A DNA stretch of 25,652 nucleotides from Roseateles sp. (lineage in GTDB: Bacteria > Pseudomonadota > Gammaproteobacteria > Burkholderiales > Burkholderiaceae), in the NCBI GenBank assembly GCA_019232985.1, contig JAFAMW010000049.1, positions 1 through 25,652 on the forward strand, written 5' to 3'. Below the pieces are notes generated by a model. That model had not been told where the DNA came from. It saw nothing but the letters and a program-made list of their open reading frames with translations, and did no database searches. Below are positions 20,910 to 25,652 of the stretch, one piece after another; position 1 is the first letter of the stretch; each line of letters begins with the position of its first letter. The translations under genes and the position numbers were made by a program.

Positions 20910-21268
20910 TTGCAGCCGACGAACTTCTCGCCGAACGCGACCGTCGCGCGGCGGATCACGCCGCCTTCGATCTCGTAGACGCCGAGGTACTCGACGGTGC
21001 CGAGGCCCTCGGGGAAGTTGCGCGTGATCGATTCGCTGTCGACGACGACGCGGCCGACGACCATGCGCGACAGCAGGCGCGCGTGCAGGTCGGGCTCGCC
21101 GAAGCGCATCTGGAAGCGCGCGCGCAGCTGGTCGTGGCCCTTCGCGAGCAGCTCGCCGCCGACGCCGTAGAGCTCGGCGTCCTCGGCGTAGCAGCTCAGC
21201 AGCGCGAGCATGTTGCGCGCGTTGTAGGCGTCGAGCTGGGCCTGGGCGGTGGCAAGAGGCGTGCGCAT
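20900..21268 (-). CDS. SnoaL-like / NTF2-fold protein
   Basis: A 122-residue protein of the NTF2-like superfamily, steroid-isomerase/SnoaL type. The pattern is AQLDAYNARNMLALLSCYAEDAELYG (helix pair and first strand), GGELLAKGHDQLRARFQMRF, then strands RLLSRMVVGRVVVDSESITRN and VEYLGVYEIEGGVIRRATVAFGEKF. Such small alpha-beta cones bind hydrophobic ligands or act as enzymes; no catalytic residues can be assigned with confidence. The ATG at 21268-21266 is the natural start. The frame stays open upstream through the repeat element to 21481, but that stretch has no protein-like character. Confidence 0.85.
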   Translation of the reverse strand: MRTPLATAQAQLDAYNARNMLALLSCYAEDAELYGVGGELLAKGHDQLRARFQMRFGEPDLHARLLSRMVVGRVVVDSESITRNFPEGLGTVEYLGVYEIEGGVIRRATVAFGEKFVGCKAG

Positions 21269-21297
21269 GATCGGGTGGGCGGTGACAGCGATCGTCG

Positions 21298-21326
21298 ATT
21301 GTGAGCCGATTCGCCGTCCGCCAAAA
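21298..21326 (-). promoter_or_regulatory. Candidate promoter for the SnoaL-like gene
   Basis: On the minus strand CACAAT (21303-21298) lies 17 bases behind TTTTGG (21326-21321). A start near 21291 would leave a leader of about 23 bases. The -35 is poor; the main support is recurrence of CACAAT at the ompA and ompR promoters. Confidence 0.3.
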
Positions 21327-21349
21327 GCCTCTCCGGGGTTTCCGGGCCG

Positions 21350-21479
21350 AGCGCCGGGCCGCTCCCAAGCCGGCCCGCTAGAGGCGGCCTGCGGCTCGAC
21401 GCCGCGGGTCGCCGCGTCCCCTCGGGGGACCGACTGGGCTTGCCCGCGTCCAGCGTGGCAAGACCTGGCGAGGGGCCCC
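21350..21479 (-). repeat. Second copy of the palindromic repeat family, behind envZ
   Basis: Read on the minus strand, this 130-base stretch begins with the palindrome GGGGCCCC, just after the envZ stop. A CTTGCC/GGCAAG inverted repeat (21462-21439) follows, then the hairpin GTCCCC-CGA-GGGGAC (21430-21416), and the end motif GCTTGGGAGCGGCCCGGCGCT (21370-21350). The hairpin design and the end motif match the element inside the thiamine-diphosphate enzyme at 7563-7643. Here it sits between genes, the normal place for such repeats, and may shape the 3' end of the ompR-envZ mRNA. Confidence 0.65.
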
Positions 21480-21481
21480 AT

Positions 21482-22804
21482 TCAATTTGCGCGCTGGAGC
21501 CGGATCGTCGCCTGCAGGCCGCCGTTCTCGGCGTTCGCGAGCTCGAGCTGGCCGCCCAGGCGCTGCAGCGACTTCTCGACGATCGCGAGGCCCAGGCCCG
21601 CGCCGGTCGCGGCCGTGCGTGCGGTGTCGCCGCGGTAGAACGGCGTCGTCAGGTGGGCGAGCTTGTCCTGCGGCACGCCGGGGCCATGGTCGCGCACGAC
21701 GAGCGCGACCCAGGCACCGGCCTGCTCGCATGTGACGTCGACCTGGGTCGGCAGCTCGGGCAGGTGGCCGTAGCGGCGCGCGTTCTCGAACAGGTTGAGC
21801 ACGACGCGCGCGAGGTCGGTCTCGTCGGCCCAGACCCTGAGTCCGGCCGGCACCTCGACGCTGATGCGGATCTGATCGGGCGCGCGCACGGCCTGGGCCT
21901 CGCGCTCGACGATCTCGGCGAGCGGCACCGGGCGCAGCTGCAGCTCGGTCGGCCGCGCGTAGTCCATGAACTTGTGGATGATCGCGTCGAGCTGGTCGAT
22001 GTCCTGGACCATGAACTGGCGCGCCTCGTCGTCCTGCACGCTCATCTCGGCCTCGAGGCGCAGGCGCGCGAGCGGGGTGCGCAGGTCGTGCGAGATGCCC
22101 GCGAGCATCACGGTGCGGTCGGCCTCGATGCGCGCGAGCTCGCGCGCCATGCGGTTGAAGCCCATATTGACCTCGCGGATCTCGCTGGTCATGGTCGTCT
22201 CGTCGAGGCGCGAGTCGTACTCGCCTTCGCGGATGCGGCCGGCCGCCTCGGCGAGCTCGCGCAAGGGCTGGTTGATCAGGCGCGCGATCAGCGCCGAGCC
22301 GAACGCCGTCGCGAGCAGCGCGACGACGAGCCACCACCAATGCGCGGTGGTCTCGACCGACAGCGGCGCGTCGCTCGCCTGCAGCCAGTAGTCCTGCTGC
22401 TCGACGGTGTAGCGCACCCACAGGCCCGGCTGGCCGTTGACGCTGCGCGCGACGGTCGTGCCGGGGCCGAGCCGCGTCGTCAGCTCGGCGGCGAGGCGGC
22501 GGTCAAACGCGTCCTGGTCATAGGGCTGCCAGCGGTCCTGCGCGTCGGCGATGCGCACCTTGACGGTCTCGCTGTGCGCCATCGAGCCGATCACGGCGAG
22601 GCGGTTGATCGCGTCGGTGTTCGCGAGCGCCGCGCGGCTCAGGTTGACGAGGCTCGCGAGCTGCTGGGCGGCCTGCAGCGCGCGCGGCTCGGCGTCGAGC
22701 GCGCGGAACGTCAGCTGCCACGCCATCACGCTGCCGGCGAGCAGCAGCGCGATCAAGGCGAAGGTGCGCCAGAAAAGATTCAGCGCAAGTTGGGGGCGGG
22801 GCAC
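21482..22804 (-). CDS. envZ: Sensor histidine kinase, EnvZ type
   Basis: Inner-membrane sensor kinase of 440 residues, partner of the OmpR-like regulator encoded just upstream. TM1 is at about 11-33 and TM2 at about 156-176, with a periplasmic domain between them. A HAMP linker (about 173-225) contains NQPLRELAEAAGRI. The H-box GISHDLRTPLARLRLE has the phosphorylated His239. The ATP-binding domain has the N-box NLFENARRYG, G1 DHGPGVP and G2 TGAGLGLAIVEKS. The start is a GTG at 22804, 19 bases after the ompR stop. The name envZ rests on pairing with ompR and domain layout; the signal sensed is unknown. Confidence 0.9.
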   Translation of the reverse strand: MPRPQLALNLFWRTFALIALLLAGSVMAWQLTFRALDAEPRALQAAQQLASLVNLSRAALANTDAINRLAVIGSMAHSETVKVRIADAQDRWQPYDQDAFDRRLAAELTTRLGPGTTVARSVNGQPGLWVRYTVEQQDYWLQASDAPLSVETTAHWWWLVVALLATAFGSALIARLINQPLRELAEAAGRIREGEYDSRLDETTMTSEIREVNMGFNRMARELARIEADRTVMLAGISHDLRTPLARLRLEAEMSVQDDEARQFMVQDIDQLDAIIHKFMDYARPTELQLRPVPLAEIVEREAQAVRAPDQIRISVEVPAGLRVWADETDLARVVLNLFENARRYGHLPELPTQVDVTCEQAGAWVALVVRDHGPGVPQDKLAHLTTPFYRGDTARTAATGAGLGLAIVEKSLQRLGGQLELANAENGGLQATIRLQRAN

Positions 22805-22823
22805 GGAGCGCGGGTCGGCGGCG

Positions 22824-23558
22824 TCAGGCGACCGCGCCCTCGTCGGGCACGAACACGTAGCCGACGCCCCAGACCGTCTGAATGTAGCGCGGCTGGGCCG
22901 GGTCGGTCTCGATCAGCTTGCGCAGGCGCGAGACCTGCACGTCGAGGCTGCGGTCGAAGGGCTCGAACTCGCGGCCGCGCGCGAGCTGGGCGAGCTTGTC
23001 GCGCGACAGCGGCTGGCGCGGGTGGCGCACGAGCGCCTTGAGCATCGAGAACTCGCCGGTCGTCAGCGGCAGCATCTCGCCGTCCTTGGTCAGGCGGCGC
23101 TGCGCGAGGTCGAACTCGAAGGGCCCGAAGTTCACCGTCATCGGCTCCTTGGCCGGCGCGCCGGGCGCCTCCATGGTCGGGCGGCGGCGCAGCACCGCGT
23201 TGATGCGCGCGAGCAGCTCGCGCGGGTTGAAGGGCTTGGGCAGGTAGTCGTCGGCGCCGACCTCGAGGCCGACGATGCGGTCGACGTCCTCGACCTTGGC
23301 TGTGAGCATGATGATCGGCGTGTTGTCGTTGGCCGCGCGCAGGCGCCGGCAGATCGTCAGGCCGTCCTCGCCGGGCAGCATCAGGTCGAGCACGATCAGG
23401 TCGACGGTGTCGCGCATCATCTGCTTGGTCAGCGCGCGGCCGTCCTCGGCGAGCAGCACGTCGAAGCCCTCCTGCGCGAGGTAGCGACGCAGCAGGTCGC
23501 GGATGCGGGCGTCGTCGTCGACGACAAGAATCTTGGTGGGCTTGTTCTGGAGGCTCAT
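22824..23558 (-). CDS. ompR: Response regulator, OmpR type
   Basis: Two-component regulator of 244 residues. The receiver domain (about 8-120) has the acidic pocket VVDDD, the phosphorylation site Asp58 in LIVLDLMLPGEDG, and the conserved Thr and Lys in IIMLTAK and YLPKPFNPREL. The C-terminal winged helix (about 145-235) has LTTGEFSMLKALVRHPRQPLSRDKL, FDRSLDVQVSRLRKLIE and the closing YIQTVWGVGYVFV. Overall similarity to OmpR (for example NPRELLARI) is strong. The start at 23558 (MSLQNKPTKI) is supported by GGGGAG seven bases upstream; an in-frame start at 23615 would place promoter sequence inside the gene. It is cotranscribed with envZ. Confidence 0.94.
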   Translation of the reverse strand: MSLQNKPTKILVVDDDARIRDLLRRYLAQEGFDVLLAEDGRALTKQMMRDTVDLIVLDLMLPGEDGLTICRRLRAANDNTPIIMLTAKVEDVDRIVGLEVGADDYLPKPFNPRELLARINAVLRRRPTMEAPGAPAKEPMTVNFGPFEFDLAQRRLTKDGEMLPLTTGEFSMLKALVRHPRQPLSRDKLAQLARGREFEPFDRSLDVQVSRLRKLIETDPAQPRYIQTVWGVGYVFVPDEGAVA

Positions 23559-23587
23559 GCTGGGCTCCCCGAATTTGTAACAACCGC

Positions 23588-23615
23588 ATTGTGGCGAGGA
23601 TTTGCCGGCGTTCAA
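23588..23615 (-). promoter_or_regulatory. Candidate sigma-70 promoter for ompR-envZ
   Basis: On the minus strand TTGAAC (23615-23610) and CACAAT (23593-23588) are 16 bases apart. Transcription would begin near 23581, about 23 bases before the ompR ATG, leaving room for the GGGGAG ribosome site. This also argues against the longer ompR start at 23615. Confidence 0.5.
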
Positions 23616-23740
23616 GCGCCGCGGCCGTTACGTTTACAGCTGGCTACAAAATCCATCGCGAAACCAGCAAATTTCCCCAAGCCTCCGGGAAGGTCGCGAA
23701 ACTTCTGGACAATGGCCGCCAAGCCATACAGGAGCCATTG

Positions 23741-24349
23741 ATGAATCCGACCCCGCACCGTGCCGAAGACGACACCCAAGCCGGCAAGCAGGAGACCCCG
23801 GCGGCCGGCCGGCTCGAGGAACAGCTGGCGTTCAAGTCGCGCTACGTGCTCGTGTTCGGCGAGATCGACGACAAGCTCGCCCACGCGACCTGCCGCCGCC
23901 TGCTCGCGCTCGCGGCCGACTCCGACGCGCCGATCACGCTGCTGATCTCGTCGCCGGGCGGTCATGTCGAATCGGGCGACGCGATCCACGACATGATCCG
24001 CTTCGTGCGCGCGCCGGTCACGACCGTCGGCACCGGCTGGGTCGCGAGCGCGGGCGCGCATATCTTCCTCGCGCCGCCGAAGGAGCGTCGCCTGTGCCTG
24101 CCGAACACGCGCTTCATGATCCACCAGCCGGCCGGCGGCGCGGGCGGGCAGGCCAGCGACATCGCCATCCAGGCGCGCGAGATCCTGAAGACGCGCGAGC
24201 GCATCGCCAAGGTCATCGCCACGCAGACGGGCAAGGCGCTCGACACCGTCGTCGCCGACATGGAGCGCGACTACTGGATGAGCGCTGACGAGGCGATTGC
24301 CTACGGCATCGTTTCGCGCGTGATCGAGCGCGAAGGCGACCTGGCATGA
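23741..24349 (+). CDS. ClpP-like serine protease (ClpP paralog)
   Basis: Protein of 202 residues of the ClpP family. The first 25 or so residues are polar and not conserved. The core has YVLVFGEIDD, the oxyanion segment LLISSPGGHVESGDAIHDMI (SPGG at 71-74), the nucleophile Ser103 in GWVASAGAHIFLA, His128 in FMIHQP and Asp177 in ERDYWMSADEAIAYGIVSRVI, so the catalytic triad is complete. It differs from the main ClpP at many family positions, so it is better called a ClpP-like paralog; the main clpP normally sits with tig and clpX. AGGAG eight bases before the ATG supports this start. The stop overlaps the alpha/beta hydrolase start (ATGA). Confidence 0.88.
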   Translation: MNPTPHRAEDDTQAGKQETPAAGRLEEQLAFKSRYVLVFGEIDDKLAHATCRRLLALAADSDAPITLLISSPGGHVESGDAIHDMIRFVRAPVTTVGTGWVASAGAHIFLAPPKERRLCLPNTRFMIHQPAGGAGGQASDIAIQAREILKTRERIAKVIATQTGKALDTVVADMERDYWMSADEAIAYGIVSRVIEREGDLA

Positions 24350-25248
24350 GCGCCGGCGCCGACGAGCTCGCGCCGCAGCTCCGCCATGTCCAGTGCCTGC
24401 GCCCCAGCGGAACGGGGGGCGCTCTGGCGCGCATGGCGTACTGGGAGTGGCCGTGCACGAGCGGTGCGGCCGATGCGCCGGTGCTCGTCTGCGTCCACGG
24501 CCTTTCGCGCCAGGGCCGCGACTTCGATGTGTTCGCGCAGGCGATGCGCGCGCACTACCGCGTCATCTGCCCCGACGTGCTGGGCCGTGGCGAGTCCGAC
24601 TGGCTCGCCGACCCGACCGGCTACCAGATCCCGTTCTACGTGTCCGACATGGTCACGCTCGTGGCGCGGCTCGGCGTCGAGCAAGTCGACTGGGTCGGCA
24701 CCTCGATGGGCGGGCTGATCGGCATGGGTCTGGGCGCGCTGCCAAATTCGCCCGTTCGACGCATGGTGCTCAACGACGTCGGCCCCGTGCTGGAGTTCGA
24801 CGCATTGCAGCGCATCGGCGAGTACCTCGGCAAGCCGCTGCGCTTTGACAGTGAGCAAGCCGCAGCGCAGTACATGGCGTCCATCTCGATCGGTTTCGGC
24901 CCGCACACCGAGGCACAGTGGATGGCGCTCTCGCGCCCGATGCTCCGGCATGACGGCGACAGCTGGCACTTGCACTACGACCCGAAGATCGCCGTGCCCT
25001 TTGGCAACCTCACGCCCGCCATCGCGACGGCCGGCGAGCAGGCGCTTTGGGCCGCCTACGACGCACTGCGCGGGCCGGTGCTGCTGCTGCGCGGCGCACT
25101 GTCCGATCTGCTCTCCAAACCGACCGCGCAGGCCATGACCGAGCGCGGCCCGCACGCGCAACTGCGCGAGATCGCCGGTGTCGGCCACGCGCCGATGCTC
25201 GTGCAGCCGGACCAAGTGGAGATCGTCAAGGAGTTCTTGCTGGCGTGA
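24346..25248 (+). CDS. Alpha/beta hydrolase
   Basis: Protein of 300 residues with the alpha/beta-hydrolase fold. The oxyanion-hole segment is LVCVHGLSRQGRDFD (about 47-61), followed by ICPDVLGRGESDWL, the nucleophile elbow G-T-Ser120-M-G-G in WVGTSMGGLIGMGLG, a probable acid Asp254 in LLLRGALSDLLS and catalytic His281 in GVGHAPML. It looks like a soluble esterase or lipase-type enzyme; the substrate is not evident. It overlaps the ClpP-like gene (ATGA) and relA (GTGA), so it is central in a coupled three-gene unit. No signal peptide is seen. Confidence 0.9.
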   Translation: MSAGADELAPQLRHVQCLRPSGTGGALARMAYWEWPCTSGAADAPVLVCVHGLSRQGRDFDVFAQAMRAHYRVICPDVLGRGESDWLADPTGYQIPFYVSDMVTLVARLGVEQVDWVGTSMGGLIGMGLGALPNSPVRRMVLNDVGPVLEFDALQRIGEYLGKPLRFDSEQAAAQYMASISIGFGPHTEAQWMALSRPMLRHDGDSWHLHYDPKIAVPFGNLTPAIATAGEQALWAAYDALRGPVLLLRGALSDLLSKPTAQAMTERGPHAQLREIAGVGHAPMLVQPDQVEIVKEFLLA

Positions 25249-25652
25249 AGACCGGATTGAGCGGCGCGGCACAAGGGGCCGCGCCCATCGTTGCCCTTGT
25301 CGACGAGGCGCAGACCCAGGAAGCGCTGGATGCAGCGCCGGTGGCGCGTGCCCGCGCGTTTGCCGAACCGCTGCTCTCGGCGCATCAGCTCGACACCGGC
25401 GAGGACGCGCTGGAGCACGCCGACGGCGTGGCCGCGATCCTCGCCGGCATCGGCGCGGCGCCATCCATGCAGGCGGCGGCGTACCTCGTCTATGCTGGCG
25501 ACTACCTCAACAAGCCCGAGGAGATCGTCGCCAAGGCCTTCGGCGCCTCCTACGCGAGCCTGGTGATGCACACGCGCAAGCTCGTGCAGATCCAGCGCGC
25601 CGCCCGCGAGGCCCAGGGCGCTTTCGGGGGTGAACAGCGCGCCGAGCAGACC
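25245..25652 (+). CDS. relA: (p)ppGpp synthetase RelA, N-terminal part (cut by window edge)
   Basis: The first 136 residues of a RelA-type stringent-response enzyme. The start is a GTG at 25245 that overlaps the hydrolase stop by four bases (GTGA). The segment ARARAFAEPLLSAHQLDTGEDALEHADGVAAILAGIG is the RelA N-terminus. Where SpoT and Rel have the hydrolase HD in a LLHDVVEDT-like motif, this protein reads AAAYLVYAGDYLNKPEEIVAKAFG, so the hydrolase domain is degenerate, as in betaproteobacterial RelA. The synthetase, TGS and ACT domains would follow outside the window. No separate ribosome site is evident, so translation probably depends on coupling to the hydrolase gene. Confidence 0.93.
   Translation, partial: MKTGLSGAAQGAAPIVALVDEAQTQEALDAAPVARARAFAEPLLSAHQLDTGEDALEHADGVAAILAGIGAAPSMQAAAYLVYAGDYLNKPEEIVAKAFGASYASLVMHTRKLVQIQRAAREAQGAFGGEQRAEQT

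Noticed and set aside
20900..21481. Longer SnoaL-like protein starting at 21481
   Set aside because: The extra 71 residues are Arg/Gly/Pro-rich translation of the repeat element, and a candidate promoter lies inside this stretch.
25245..25652. SpoT or bifunctional Rel
   Set aside because: The hydrolase HD motif is replaced by LVYAGD, the pattern of hydrolase-dead RelA.

Overview
This window is about 25.7 kb of very GC-rich bacterial chromosome. It is densely coded, with many 1-4 base start/stop overlaps, and holds no phage, transposase, rRNA or tRNA gene. Protein content and order (gyrA - DUF2059 - serC; an OmpA-family protein with a polyproline linker and no barrel; ubiG - gph; ompR - envZ; a RelA with a degenerate HD region) point to a betaproteobacterium of the Burkholderiales. 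Comamonadaceae or the Rubrivivax/Leptothrix group is most likely. This assignment rests on recalled family traits, not on a search.

Layout. 1-3732 (minus): gyrA, a secreted DUF2059 protein and serC (cut by the window edge) form one operon. 3733-4051 is a divergent control region that also holds a possible 44-residue upstream ORF overlapping the ompA start. 4052-8281 (plus): ompA with a strong terminator, ubiG and gph (ubiquinone synthesis; phosphoglycolate or similar phosphatase), a thiamine-diphosphate enzyme carrying an in-frame repeat insertion, and a small S4 RNA-binding protein. 8325-15149 (minus): a GAF-GGDEF-EAL cyclic-di-GMP protein, serB coupled behind a PaiB-like gene, and mfd. 15276-17932 (plus): a DJ-1/PfpI-family protein, an unrecognised secreted protein and a lipoprotein serine hydrolase. 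17913-19572 (minus): an antitoxin, a RelE/ParE toxin and an RlmN-family radical-SAM methyltransferase, each overlapping the next. 19643-20877 (plus): ispD-ispF of the MEP isoprenoid pathway. 20900-23558 (minus): a SnoaL-like protein and, as a separate unit, ompR-envZ. 23741-25652 (plus): a ClpP-like protease, an alpha/beta hydrolase and relA (running off the window), coupled by start/stop overlaps.

Most genes are housekeeping. The less ordinary parts are: (i) a palindromic repeat of about 81 bp fused in frame into the thiamine-diphosphate enzyme, with a related copy behind envZ; (ii) a toxin-antitoxin pair translationally coupled to an RlmN-like methyltransferase; (iii) three CTAG-centred boxes at exact 8-bp spacing between that module and ispD, embedding mirrored -10 elements; (iv) five genes with a TANNNT hexamer exactly 6 bases before the ATG and no ribosome binding site, which suggests leaderless mRNAs; (v) the upstream ORF overlapping ompA.
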